The position numbers were made by a program, and so were the translations under genes. From NCBI GenBank assembly GCA_030447645.1, contig JAUJOM010000005.1:1-43615 (forward strand): DNA of 43,615 nucleotides. Direction: 5' to 3'. Within the stretch, counting starts at the first letter, position 1. Each line of letters begins with the position of its first letter. Origin of the DNA: Longimicrobiaceae bacterium (lineage in GTDB: Bacteria; Gemmatimonadota; Gemmatimonadetes; Longimicrobiales; Longimicrobiaceae). The notes under the pieces were generated by a model, which was given only the letters and a program-made list of their open reading frames with translations, made no database searches and was not told where the DNA came from. This document shows positions 1 through 8,573 of the stretch, in pieces.

Positions 1-260
1 TCGTTGAGCGGGTTCGCAACAACGAGTCGACCAACTTCGGCTACAACGCCCGCACCGACGAGTACCAGGACCTGGTGGAAGCCGGGGTGATCGACCCGAC
101 CAAGGTTACTCGCACTGCGTTGCAGAACGCGGCGTCCATCGCCGGCCTGCTCCTTACCACCGAGGCTGTGGTGACGGAGAAGCCCGAGCCCAAGGGCAAT
201 GCGGCCGGTGGCGGCATGCCTGGCGGCGGCATGGGCGGCGGCATGGGGGACATGTACTAA
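1..260 (+). CDS. groEL: Chaperonin GroEL (60 kDa, Hsp60), C-terminal end only
   Basis: The reading frame is open from base 3 to a TAA at 258-260 and gives the last 85 residues of GroEL, the ATP-driven folding chamber that works with GroES in the cytoplasm. The equatorial-domain tail is clear: [18 protein letters not shown], then [10 protein letters not shown], then [13 protein letters not shown]. It closes with the flexible Gly-Met-rich tail ([17 protein letters not shown]), which projects into the folding cavity in GroEL proteins; the final tyrosine is a small departure from the common M or F ending. The rest of the gene and any groES lie upstream of the window. A strong hairpin terminator follows 30 bases later. 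Identity is certain. Confidence 0.97.
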   Translation, partial: VERVRNNESTNFGYNARTDEYQDLVEAGVIDPTKVTRTALQNAASIAGLLLTTEAVVTEKPEPKGNAAGGGMPGGGMGGGMGDMY

Positions 261-290
261 GCCGCACGGCTTTAGCAGGTCCCACAGATA

Positions 291-325
291 GCAAAGCGGC
301 GGGGCTTCGGTCCCGCCGCTTTTGC
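291..325 (+). terminator. Rho-independent terminator of groEL
   Basis: A GC-rich inverted repeat (GCGGCGGG with CCCGCCGC, extended by an AAA/TTT pair) closes on a CTTCGG tetraloop-type loop and is followed by TTTT. It sits just after groEL and just before the convergent toxin gene, so it may limit read-through from groEL into the antisense of the toxin. Confidence 0.85.
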
Positions 326-327
326 GT

Positions 328-702
328 TTACGTCCAAACTATCGGGATTCCGTACGCTTTGAAGTTCTGATCGTGTGTGACCAGCGTGAGGCTTTCGGAC
401 TGTGCCTGGGCAATCAACATCCGGTCGAAGGGATCGGAATGATGCAAGGGGAGGTCTGCGACTGCGGCTGCGTCGCGGAAGGTCACCAAAAGCTTTTTGA
501 ACCGGCTATGCTCGATGGCATGTTCGATGGGTCCTGGAATTGTCAGTTTGCCAAGCGCAACCTTGATTGCCACTTCCCATGCTGAAGCGACGCTGATGAA
601 CACCTGGTCTGCCCCGGATATCGACCTGATCGCTTCCTCCCTCAGCCGCGAGTTGCGTTCACGCCACCACAAGAACACGTGCGTGTCGAGAAGCAACTTC
701 AC
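328..702 (-). CDS. PIN-domain ribonuclease toxin, VapC-like
   Basis: The 124-residue product is a single PIN domain, the metal-dependent RNase fold of VapC toxins. The acidic active-site set is visible: D6 in LLLDTHVFLWW, E43 in SAWEVAIK, D90 and D93 in HHSDPFDRMLIAQA, and D111 in LVTHDQNF. The DTHVFLWW opening and the DPFDRMLIAQA block point to the Sll0205-like PIN subgroup. Start is a GTG at 700-702 that overlaps the antitoxin stop (GTGA), the usual translational coupling of antitoxin and toxin. It converges on groEL across a terminator. VapC toxins usually cleave tRNA or rRNA; the target here cannot be read from sequence. All active-site residues are intact, so the toxin looks functional. 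Confidence 0.9.
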   Translation of the reverse strand: MKLLLDTHVFLWWRERNSRLREEAIRSISGADQVFISVASAWEVAIKVALGKLTIPGPIEHAIEHSRFKKLLVTFRDAAAVADLPLHHSDPFDRMLIAQAQSESLTLVTHDQNFKAYGIPIVWT

Positions 703-968
703 CGGTTCTGCTCACCAAGATCGTCGTCCTCGCCCACGAAGCCTTTCATGATCGCCGGCGGGAGCGGATCGTCAAAGCCATCGGCAATCCAGATCTGGCC
801 TTCCCAGCCGCCCGGTTGACGTGGCTCACGAAGAGCCTGCGGCAGCGGTACCAACCGCGCCCGTGGCTTGCCGGCCCTGGCTATGATGATTTCTTCACCG
901 GCAGCCGCACGCTCCACCAGGTCCGAAAGGTGGGTCTTGGCGTCGTATAGATTGACAGTCTTGGACAT
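699..968 (-). CDS. Phd/YefM-VapB-type antitoxin
   Basis: The 89-residue protein starts MSKTVNLYDAKTHLSDLVER, the classic Phd/YefM N-terminal DNA-binding and dimerisation module, followed by GEEIIIARAGKPRARLVP. The acidic, Pro-rich C-terminal half (GFDDPLPP, GEDDDLGEQNR) is the expected toxin-wrapping tail. It lies first in the operon and overlaps the toxin start by four bases. The ATG at 966-968 has a GGAG Shine-Dalgarno on the minus strand; a longer open frame upstream is rejected because it lacks homology. Antitoxins of this family repress their own promoter, and a tandem repeat over the -35 region (1015-1031) is a candidate operator. Confidence 0.9.
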   Translation of the reverse strand: MSKTVNLYDAKTHLSDLVERAAAGEEIIIARAGKPRARLVPLPQALREPRQPGGWEGQIWIADGFDDPLPPAIMKGFVGEDDDLGEQNR

Positions 969-994
969 GGCTTCACTCCATTGGTAGACCCAGC

Positions 995-1031
995 AATCTA
1001 GCGTGCTGCGCCGATTGGTCAAGTTGGTCAA
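995..1031 (-). promoter_or_regulatory. Promoter and tandem-repeat operator of the toxin-antitoxin operon
   Basis: On the minus strand a -35 TTGACC (1017-1022) and a -10 TAGATT (995-1000) are 16 bases apart. The -35 lies inside two perfect direct copies of TTGACCAA (1015-1022 and 1024-1031) separated by one base. Direct or inverted repeats over the promoter are typical binding sites for Phd/VapB antitoxins. Inferred from sequence only. Confidence 0.5.
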
Positions 1032-1134
1032 CCGATCTTGCACAGCCGGCTGGTTGCCGGTTCGATCCATTTCCGGATAACTTTGCGGAGATTGTGGTTC
1101 AGCCAAATTGAATGTCCAGCATCTCCTGACTCGA

Positions 1135-3236
1135 ATGAGCAACGCCGCCGTGGCTTCCGATCCTGTTCGCGTTACCCTCCCTGACGGCAGTGTCCGTGAG
1201 GTGCCTGCTGGTACCACTATCCGTGAATTCGCTCAATCCATCGGCTCGGGACTAGCCAAGGCTGCGCTTGCGGGCAAGATGGACGGGCGCGTTGTGGATC
1301 TTGACCGCCCGATTGAGCAGGATACCCGGGTCGAGATCTTGACGGAAAAGAGCGAGGACGCGCTGGAGCTGCTCCGTCACTCTGCCGCGCACATTCTCGC
1401 CACTGCGGTGCGACGCGTGCGGCCCGGAGCTGGCATCGGGTTCGGCCCCGCGATCCAGGACGGCTTTTACTACGACTTTGAGGTGGCGGAGCCGTTCACT
1501 CCGGACGAGGTAGAGCGGATCGAGCGGGAGATGCAGGCGGTGATCAAGGCCGATGATCCTTTTGAGCGTCGCGTCGTGGACAAGGCGGAGGCGCGCGAGC
1601 TTTTCCGGGATGACCCGCTCAAGCTCGAGCGCCTGGAAGAGCTGGGGGACGAGGAAACGATCAGCATCTACCGCAACGGGTCGTTCCTGGACCTGTGCCG
1701 GGGACCTCACCTTCCGAGCACCAATCGGCTCAAGCACTTCAAGCTGCTCAACACTGCGGGTGCATACTGGCGGGGCGACGAAATGCGGCAAATGCTGCAG
1801 CGCATCTACGGCACTGCTTTCTTTTCCAAAGATGAGCTCGAGCAGCACCTGCACCGCCTCGAGGAAGCGAAGCGACGCGACCACCGCCGGCTGGGGCGTG
1901 AGCTGGACCTGTTTCAGTTTCATCCCGTCTCGCCGGGCTCCGCGTTCTGGACGCCGCGCGGCACGACGCTTTACAACACGCTGGTGGACTTTGTGCGCGA
2001 GCGACAGCGCGAAGCGTTCCAGGAGATCAAGACGCCGCTGCTTTACACGAAAGTGCTTTGGGAGCAGTCGGGGCACAGGGGTAAGAATCGTGAGAACATG
2101 TTCCTGGTGCTCGATGCCGAGACCGGTGAGCACGACATGTCGCTCAAGCCAATGAACTGCCCGTCGCACCACCTTTACTATGCAGCGTCCAAGCACTCCT
2201 ACCGCGAGCTGCCGCTTCGTTACACGACATTCGATGTGCTGCACCGGAACGAACTCTCAGGAGCACTCTCCGGCCTGACGCGGGTTCGTCAGTTTCAGCA
2301 GGACGACTGCCACGTGTACTTGCGCGAAGATCAGATCGCGGAGGAGGTTCGGTTTCTGATGGACTTCATCATCGATTACTACCGCACGTTCGGGCTGGAC
2401 GCAACGGTGAAGTTCGCGACCCGCCCCGAGGTGCGTATCGGTGAGGACGAAATGTGGGACCGGGCAGAGTCGGCTCTACGCGCGGCACTCGAAGAAACGG
2501 GCATGCCCTACGAGCTGAAGCCGGGAGACGGCGCATTCTACGGCCCCAAAGATCGATTTCGATGTGACCGACTCCCTGGGGCGTGCCTGGCAGCTGGGCA
2601 CGATTCAGCTCGATTACGCCGCTCCGGAGCGCTTTGAGCTCGCCTACGTCGGCGAGGACAACCAGCCGCACCGCCCGGTGGTGATTCACCGTGCGGTGAG
2701 CGGCTCGTTCGAGCGGTTCATCGCGATCCTGATCGAGCATTTCGGCGGTGCCTTCCCGGTATGGCTCGCCCCGGTGCAGGTGATGGTGGTGCCGATCTCC
2801 GATGCACAGGCGGAGAACGCCCGGCAATACGTCCAGCAGCTGCGGGCAGAAGGCATTCGGGCTGAGCTCGACGCACGCAACGAAACGCTGAACTACCGCA
2901 TTCGCGAAGCGGAAACTCAAAAAGATCCCCTACATGGCGGTGATCGGCGGACGGGAGATCGAAGAAGAAACCGTGGCTGTGCGGGCTCGGGGAGCAGGTC
3001 GCAAGCAAACCGTGCTCCCGCGGGTGGAGTTTGCCGCCCGAGTCCGGGAGCAAAACGCGCGCGGACGCTTGACGTCGGCGTCGAATCCCCATAGATTCGC
3101 AGGCAAAGTTAGCCAAGCGGGAGCCGGCGGGCTCCCCACCTTTCGGCTCGTGCGATGCACGATGCCGCCGGGTCCGAAGCACGCGATGCACTCCCCGCGG
3201 CGTGGTGGAGCGGCGTCTGCGCGTCAACGGACCTGA
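1135..3236 (+). CDS. thrS: Threonyl-tRNA synthetase, split by two frameshifts
   Basis: Class II synthetase charging tRNA-Thr in the cytoplasm. In order: TGS domain ([18 protein letters not shown]), editing domain with HSAAHIL and CRGPHLPST, catalytic core with zinc ligands in MNCPSHH, DDCHVYL and [13 protein letters not shown], then the anticodon-binding domain ([16 protein letters not shown]). Two one-base insertions break the frame, an extra A near 2548-2550 and an extra A in the A-run near 2925; protein homology continues perfectly across both. I chose ATG 1135; a TTG at 1108 is possible. The open frame runs to a TGA at 3236, but homology fades near 3065, so the true stop is probably at about 3070-3095 and a third indel may be hidden there. 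An essential gene, so the breaks are probably sequence errors. Confidence 0.93.
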
Positions 3237-3260
3237 TCGTTTTCAGGTCCGTTTTCTTTT
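3226..3260 (+). terminator. Terminator or attenuator between thrS and infC
   Basis: A perfect 11-bp stem (AACGGACCTGA at 3226-3236 with TCAGGTCCGTT at 3243-3253) with a 6-base loop is followed by TTTTCTTTT. This is a textbook intrinsic terminator only 16 bases before the infC start. It may end thrS transcripts or act as a leader attenuator controlling the translation-gene run downstream. No T-box core was recognised. Confidence 0.85.
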
Positions 3261-3275
3261 ACCGGAGCAAGCGTC

Positions 3276-3788
3276 ATAAACGAGAAAACGCGTGTAAATC
3301 GCCAGATCCGAATCAGTCCCATCCGCGTCATCTCCCCTGAGGGAGAGCAGCTGGGGATTCTCCCCGTCGAGCGGGCCCTCGAAATCGCCGAAGAGCAGGG
3401 GCTGGATCTGGTCGAAGTGGCGCCCATGGCCCGTCCGCCGGTTTGCCGGATCATGGATTACGGGAAGTTCAAGTACGAAGAGCAGCGGCAAGCTCGCGAA
3501 GCCCGTAAGAAGCAGAAGCACGTAGAGCTAAAAGAAGTGAAGATGCGCCCCGGGATCGAGGATCACGACTACGAATTCAAGACCCGGCACGCGCGACGTT
3601 TCCTCGAGGAAGGAAACAAAGTCAAGGTGACCATGATGTTCCGCGGGCGCCAGATGGCGCATCCCGAACTCGGGCGGCAGGTGCTCGAGCGGGTTTCCTC
3701 GGAGCTGTCCGATGTGAGCAAGGTCGAGTCGCACCCGCAGATGGAAGCGCGGAGCATGACCATGGTGCTCACCCCGCTCAAAGTATGA
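3276..3788 (+). CDS. infC: Translation initiation factor IF-3, apparent AUA start
   Basis: The 170-residue product matches IF-3, which binds the 30S subunit, blocks 50S joining and proofreads start codons. The N domain reads INEKTRVNRQIRISPIRVI, the linker and C domain include ARPPVCRIMDYGKFKYEEQ and FRGRQMAHPELG. The first canonical start in frame is only at 3417 and would delete the whole N domain. The codon at the expected start is ATA (3276), eight bases after GGAG, with no ATG, GTG or TTG upstream in frame. infC is known for rare start codons (AUU in Escherichia coli) that permit autoregulation by IF-3, so AUA is plausible. Followed closely by rpmI and rplT, the standard operon. Confidence 0.95.
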   Translation: MNEKTRVNRQIRISPIRVISPEGEQLGILPVERALEIAEEQGLDLVEVAPMARPPVCRIMDYGKFKYEEQRQAREARKKQKHVELKEVKMRPGIEDHDYEFKTRHARRFLEEGNKVKVTMMFRGRQMAHPELGRQVLERVSSELSDVSKVESHPQMEARSMTMVLTPLKV

Positions 3789-3803
3789 AAGGAATAAAGT
3801 ACG

Positions 3804-3998
3804 ATGCCTAAGATGAAGACGCACCGCGGTGCGGCCAAGCGGTTCAAGAAGACCGCGAATGGCAAGCTGAAGCGCGGCCACGCGATGCACAGCCACATTT
3901 TGACCAAGAAGTCGCCCAAGCGGAAGCGCAATCTCCGTGGCACCACGCTGGTAGCCAAAGGGGACGAGAAGCGAATGCACCGCCTGTTGGCGAGCTAA
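3804..3998 (+). CDS. rpmI: Large ribosomal subunit protein bL35
   Basis: A 64-residue, strongly basic protein with the bL35 signature: [20 protein letters not shown] at the start and [16 protein letters not shown] in the middle. bL35 sits in the 50S subunit. An AAGGA Shine-Dalgarno precedes the ATG. It lies between infC and rplT as in most bacteria, 15 bases after infC and 12 before rplT. Length is normal and the frame is intact. Confidence 0.98.
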   Translation: MPKMKTHRGAAKRFKKTANGKLKRGHAMHSHILTKKSPKRKRNLRGTTLVAKGDEKRMHRLLAS

Positions 3999-4010
3999 GG
4001 AGGAACCACC

Positions 4011-4366
4011 ATGCCTCGTGTAAGTACCAACGTCGCGCGCCTTCGGCGCAAGAACCAGATCTTGAAGCAGGCCAAAGGCTACTTCGGCCGCCGCAAGAAT
4101 CTGTACAAGACGGCCAAGGAAGCCGTCGAGCGGGCACATCGCTATGCGTACCGTGACCGCAAGAACCGCAAGCGGGATTTCCGTCGTCTGTGGATCATCC
4201 GCATCAATGCGGCTGCTCGCCTTCACGATCTGTCCTACTCCCGCTTCATGAACGGCCTCCGGCTGGCGGCGTGGAGATCGACCGCAAGGTGCTGGCGGAC
4301 ATCGCCATTCGTGACCCGAACGCATTTGGTCAGCTCGCCGAAGCCGCGCGCGCCAAGCTCGCATAA
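4011..4366 (+). CDS. rplT: Large ribosomal subunit protein bL20, one frameshift
   Basis: bL20 is an early-assembly protein of the 50S subunit. The frame reads [20 protein letters not shown], then [15 protein letters not shown] and [21 protein letters not shown] one-base deletion near 4268 (a G run, CTGGCGGCGTGG where CTGGCGGGCGTGG is expected) moves the end, [18 protein letters not shown] and AKLA, into another frame that stops at TAA 4364-4366. Corrected length is about 118 residues, exactly the family norm. The Shine-Dalgarno AGGAGG sits just upstream of the ATG. The break is almost certainly a sequencing error in an essential gene. Confidence 0.95.
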
Positions 4367-4386
4367 TCGTTCCGGAACACATTGCC

Positions 4387-4421
4387 AGCGGCGCCGCGGT
4401 GAACACTGCCCCGGCGCCGCT
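4387..4421 (+). terminator. Hairpin between rplT and pheS
   Basis: A perfect 10-bp stem (AGCGGCGCCG at 4387-4396 with CGGCGCCGCT at 4412-4421) encloses a 15-base loop and is followed by a weak T-containing stretch (TTCGCGTTT). It could be a partial terminator or attenuator between the ribosomal-protein and pheST genes. The poor T tract makes full termination unlikely. Confidence 0.5.
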
Positions 4422-4471
4422 TCGCGTTTCCGGGGTAGCCAAACGCCTGCCCGCTGCACAGATTGCCGATC

Positions 4472-5491
4472 ATGAAAGCTGACCTGATCGCTCAGTTGCA
4501 GGGATTGGAGGAGGAAGGGACGGTCGCCGTGCAGGAGGCCCCTCCGGAATCGTTGGAAGGCCTGCGTGTGGAGCTTCTCGGTCGGAAAGGGCGCTTAACG
4601 GGGATTCTGCGCCATGTGGTCCAGCTCGCACCCGAGGATCGACCTGTCGTCGGTGCCGAGGCGAACCGTGTCAAGCAGGCGCTTTCGGAACTGCTGGATG
4701 CGCGCGCTGCCGAAGCCGGTCCGGCAGAAGCCTTGGGACCGCTCGAAGACCTCACGCTACCCGGGCGGCGCCGCTGGCGCGGTGGCCTGCACCCTGTCAC
4801 GCAGACGGTGAATGAGATCTGCGACATCTTCCGCGATCTCGGCTTTTCGCGCGTGAGTGGTCCCGAGGCGGAAACGCTCGACTACAACTTCACCAAGCTC
4901 AACATCCCGCTGGACCATCCGGCGGCGGACATGCACGACACCTTCTTCCTGAATGAAGGCGTCGTGCTTCGTACCCATACCTCGCCGGTTCAGGCGCGCA
5001 CCATGGAGCGCTGCGCGCCGCCCGTGCGAGTGGTCGTCCCCGGCATGTGTTACCGCCGGGATGCCTGGGATGCCAGTCACGCGCCCGCCTTCGAGCAGAT
5101 CGAAGGCCTCGCCGTAGATGAGGGCATCTCCTTTGTGGATTTTCGCGCCACCATCGACGAGTTCGTGCGGCGCTTCTTCGGTCCGGCTACCCGCACCCGC
5201 TTCCGGCCCTCGTACTTCCCCTTCACGGAGCCCTCCGCTGAAGTGGACGTATCTTGCCAGATCTGCGGTGGCTCCGGGTGCAGCGCCTGCAAGGGGACGG
5301 GATGGATGGAAATCATGGGCGCGGGGATGGTACATCCCAAAGTGTTCGCCAATGTGGGATATGATCCGGAGCGTTACACCGGGTTCGCGTTCGGAATGGG
5401 ACCGGCACGCATTACCATGCTCCGCCACCGCATTCCCGACATCCGCCTGCTGTACGAGAACGACATGCGCTTCCTGGAGCAGTTCGCATGA
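4472..5491 (+). CDS. pheS: Phenylalanyl-tRNA synthetase alpha subunit
   Basis: The 339-residue alpha subunit forms the alpha2-beta2 enzyme that charges tRNA-Phe. An N-terminal helical arm (residues about 1-90, with [13 protein letters not shown]) binds tRNA; the catalytic core follows with [43 protein letters not shown] and the glycine-rich [15 protein letters not shown]. Motif 3 reads [18 protein letters not shown]: the arginine is kept, but the usual E before it is A. ATG 4472 is preferred to a TTG at 4463 because homology begins at MKADL. It overlaps pheT by ATGA, implying coupled translation of the two subunits. Frame intact. Confidence 0.97.
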   Translation: MKADLIAQLQGLEEEGTVAVQEAPPESLEGLRVELLGRKGRLTGILRHVVQLAPEDRPVVGAEANRVKQALSELLDARAAEAGPAEALGPLEDLTLPGRRRWRGGLHPVTQTVNEICDIFRDLGFSRVSGPEAETLDYNFTKLNIPLDHPAADMHDTFFLNEGVVLRTHTSPVQARTMERCAPPVRVVVPGMCYRRDAWDASHAPAFEQIEGLAVDEGISFVDFRATIDEFVRRFFGPATRTRFRPSYFPFTEPSAEVDVSCQICGGSGCSACKGTGWMEIMGAGMVHPKVFANVGYDPERYTGFAFGMGPARITMLRHRIPDIRLLYENDMRFLEQFA

Positions 5492-7825
5492 ACATCTCCT
5501 ACAGGTGGCTCCGCGATATGGCGCCCGGCATCCCCAGCTCGCCGCAGCGAAGTGGCGGAGCGGCTCGCCATGCTTGGCGCGCCGGTGGACGAGATCGTCG
5601 AGCTTGGCGCGGAGCTGGGCGATGTGGTCATCGCTCGCGTGGATGACGTCCGGCAGCACCCAAACGCGGATCGGCTGCGGGTGTGCACGGTGGACACGGG
5701 CACGGGCGCGACGCTGCAGGTGGTGTGCGGTGCCCCCAACGTGCAGGCAGGTGGGTTTTACCCATTTGCGCCGGTAGGGGCGACGCTACCAGGTGACGTG
5801 CAGATTCGCAAGGCCAAGCTGCGGGGTGAAGCATCCGAGGGGATGCTGTGCTCCGCGCGTGAGCTGGGGCTGGGCCGCGACCACGCTGGGTTGCTGGCGT
5901 TGACGGGAGAGTGGGAGCCTGGCGCGCGCTTCGTGGACGCGCTGGAATTGGACGACGCGCGCCTGGTGGTCGATGTGACGCCTAACCGGCCTGACCTGCT
6001 TTCCCATGTGGGCGTAGCGCGCGAAGTTGCGCCGGGTGGAGTCGCTGAGATCACGGCTGCTCCTTTTGACGGCGCGAGCGTATGTCCGCAGCCAGCACGT
6101 GCCGAGTGGCAAGGTGAAGTCGCCGGGATACGCGTCGCGATCGACGACCTCGACGGGTGCCCGCGCTACATGGCAGCGGTAATCCGCGGCGCCCGCGTCG
6201 GCCCCTCGCCCGAATGGGTGGCAACCCGCCTGCGGGTGATCGGGCTACGGCCCATCAACAACGTCGTGGATGCCACCAATTACGTGCTCCACGAGCTTGG
6301 TCAGCCACTGCACGCCTTCGACCTGGCGCGCCTCCAGGGCGGCGAAGTACACATCCGTCGCGCAGGCGACGGGGAAACGCTGCGCACGCTGGACGGGGTG
6401 GAGCGTACGCTGGTCGCGCAGGACCTGGTGATTGCGGATGCTGAGCGCCCAATTGCTCTCGCGGGCGTGATGGGCGGTGCCGACAGCGAAGTGTCGGAGA
6501 CAACCACGGAGCTCCTCATCGAGTGTGCTCGTTTCGATCCGCGCTCGGTGCGCCGGGCGGCTCGGCGTCTGGCGCTTTCGACCGACGCCTCGTATCGCTT
6601 CGAGCGGGGAGTTGATCCAGAGGGTCTGCCGCGAGCATTGAACAGCGTAGTGGATCTCATCGTGGCCCTGGCCGGTGGGACACCCGAAGCTGCTCTGGAC
6701 GTGGGCGCAGACGCGCGCGATCAAACCACCGTGGTGTTGAACCCTGAGCGGGTGAACCGAACACTGGGCGTGAGCCTGGATCCCGGCGAAATCGCCGGGT
6801 ACCTCCGCCCGCTGGGCTTCGAGACAGCACGGCAGGACAGTGTGCTGCGCGTACAGGTGCCAAGCTTTCGATCAGACGTGGAAACGGAGATCGATCTGGT
6901 GGAGGAGATCGCCCGCCGCAGGGGATATGATACATTCGTGGGGTCGCTGCCGGCGTTTCGCCCGTCCGCGGTGCCGACGGAGCCCATGGTGGCGTTGCAG
7001 GCGCGGCTCCATGCCCTCCTTGGACGCTGGGGGTTTCTGGAAGCGCGCACCGCGGGGTTCGCGCCCGCCGCCCCGGAACGGGTGCCATTGCGCAATCCAC
7101 TCTCGGCCGAGGAAAGCAGCCTGCGTGACGCACTGCTTCCGGGTTTGCTGCGGCGGCTGGAACACAACCTGGCTCATGCGGTGCGCGATGTTCGCCTGTA
7201 CGAGATCGGCACGGTCTTCCTGCCGGACAGCCAGGGTCAGGCCCCCCGCGAGGATGTCCACCTTGCGGCGGTGTTCACCGGAGCACGCGACCCGGCGCAC
7301 TGGACCAGCCCGGGCGAAGCATGGACTGTATGGGATCTAAAGGGCCTGCTTGAAGATCTCGCTTCCGAACTCGGTGGTCAGGGGGTACCCGAGGGCGAAC
7401 GTTTGCAGGTGGGCGGGAAAGATGGTGCGGTGCTCGGCGGGGGCGGGCCTTTGCCCGCCAGGGGGGGGGCGGTGTGGGGACTCGAGGTCACCATCGCCCC
7501 GCAGAACGCGCAGGTCGATGCCGCCGCGTACCACCCTCTACCGATCTTTCCCGCCGTGGATCGGGATTTGGCGCTGCTGATCCCGGACGGGGTCACTGCG
7601 GCGGAAGTGGACAGCGCAATTCGTACAGCCGCGGGACCCATGCTAGAAGCGCTCTTCCCTTTCGACCTGTTCCAGGGAGCTGGAATTCCGCAGGGAAATC
7701 GAAGCGTCGCCTGGCGGCTTCGTTTCCGTACGGCGGAGCGCACCTTGACGGACGCCGAGGTGGACGCCGCCATCAACCGAACGCTCAAGACCCTGGAGGA
7801 CCGATTTGGCATCCGCCGCCGCTGA
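5488..7825 (+). CDS. pheT: Phenylalanyl-tRNA synthetase beta subunit, one frameshift near the start
   Basis: The beta subunit begins at the ATG overlapping the pheS stop ([18 protein letters not shown]) and shifts frame between about 5529 and 5550 before continuing as EVAERLAMLGAPVDEIVELG to TGA 7825. Domains follow the family order: EMAP-type tRNA-binding domain (HPNADRLRVCTVDTG, VVCGAPNVQAG), B3/B4 editing domain (NNVVDATNYVLHELGQPLHA, IALAGVMGGADSEV), B5 domain (DVETEIDLVEEIARRRGYD), catalytic-like core, and a C-terminal anticodon-binding ferredoxin-like domain (FPAVDRDLALLIPDGV). Total about 778 residues, normal. A run of nine G near 7461-7470 and a nearby GGCGGGC/GCCCGCC repeat are in frame. 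The early frameshift is probably an error. Confidence 0.95.
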
Positions 7826-8123
7826 GCAGTCCGCAAGTGAGCTTCCCGCGGGGTGGGAGCGCCTGGCCGATGCTACGGACGAGGTCGTCGCTTCCCTGGC
7901 GCACTGGCGCCGCCGCGCACTCGACGCCGAGGCTGAGGTGAACCGGCTCCGGCAGGCCATGAACGACATGCTCCTCGCACCCACTGAGGGAGAGATTGGG
8001 TCCGTGGACGAGCTGAAGCGACTCCGAGTCGAGAATGCACTCTACCTGAGCCGCATCGTCGAGGCGCGAAAGCGGGTGAGCACACTGCTTACCCGTGTGG
8101 CAGCGCTGGAGGAGGACCGATGA
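7806..8123 (+). CDS. Small coiled-coil protein between pheT and zapA
   Basis: The 105-residue product is mostly charged alpha-helix with heptad-like spacing (LAHWRRRALDAEAEVNRLRQ; ENALYLSRIVEARKRVSTLL) and no membrane segment. A TTG start (7806) follows a good GGAGGA site by five bases and lies inside the end of pheT; the stop overlaps the zapA start as ATGA, so it is probably translationally coupled to zapA. By position and coiled-coil character it could be a partner of ZapA in cell division, in the manner of ZapB, but I do not recognise the family from sequence and this is inference. Codon use and GC match the neighbours. Confidence 0.8.
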   Translation: MASAAAEQSASELPAGWERLADATDEVVASLAHWRRRALDAEAEVNRLRQAMNDMLLAPTEGEIGSVDELKRLRVENALYLSRIVEARKRVSTLLTRVAALEEDR

Positions 8124-8428
8124 CCCGGAGTCCCCGGCACCAGGTGACGGTAGAGATTCTTGGCGAAAAGCACGTGCTTCGCTCTGACGCCGCGCCGGAG
8201 TACACCCGTGCCGTTGCGGCTCACGTCGAGACCAAGGTCGCGGCGCTCCCGGGAACGCTGGAATCTCATCGGCGGGCCATTCTCGCCGCGCTGGCAATCA
8301 CCGACGAGCTATTTCGGGCCAGGGAGGAGATCCGTCTCCTGCAGGAAAACAGGGAGCGCGGGATTGCGTTTCTTGCAGAGCGGATGGAGCGTGCACTGCA
8401 GGAGGCGGAGAGGGACCCGGTGAGCTAG
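8120..8428 (+). CDS. zapA: Cell division protein ZapA
   Basis: The 102-residue product has the ZapA layout: an N-terminal beta head (VTVEILGEKHVLRSDAAPEY, VAAHVETKVAALPG) and a helical stalk (RRAILAALAITDELFRAREE followed by a coiled coil). ZapA tetramers crosslink FtsZ protofilaments and stabilise the Z ring. The start overlaps the upstream coiled-coil gene by four bases. pheT followed by zapA is a common pairing. A strong terminator lies about 75 bases after the stop. Confidence 0.9.
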   Translation: MTRSPRHQVTVEILGEKHVLRSDAAPEYTRAVAAHVETKVAALPGTLESHRRAILAALAITDELFRAREEIRLLQENRERGIAFLAERMERALQEAERDPVS

Positions 8429-8502
8429 TGCGCGGGGTTGCGCCGCCGCCCGGCGCGGTCCTATGTTTCGCGTGCGGCCCCGCCACAGTGGTGCCGGTCA
8501 AT

Positions 8503-8534
8503 GGTGGCAGGGAATCCCCTGCCACCGCTTTTTT
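8503..8534 (+). terminator. Strong intrinsic terminator after zapA
   Basis: A perfect 10-bp stem (GGTGGCAGGG at 8503-8512 with CCCTGCCACC at 8517-8526), a 4-base loop and a T6 tract after GC make a clear terminator. The 74 non-coding bases between the zapA stop and this stem are GC-rich with smaller inverted repeats; a small RNA ending here is possible. Confidence 0.9.
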
Positions 8535-8573
8535 GTCCATCGCGGGCCTCGCCCGCTGGGAGATATAAATCAC

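Noticed and set aside
4367..4471. T-box leader before pheS
   Set aside because: No T-box core sequence, specifier loop or long leader; the gap is about 100 bases with one simple hairpin.
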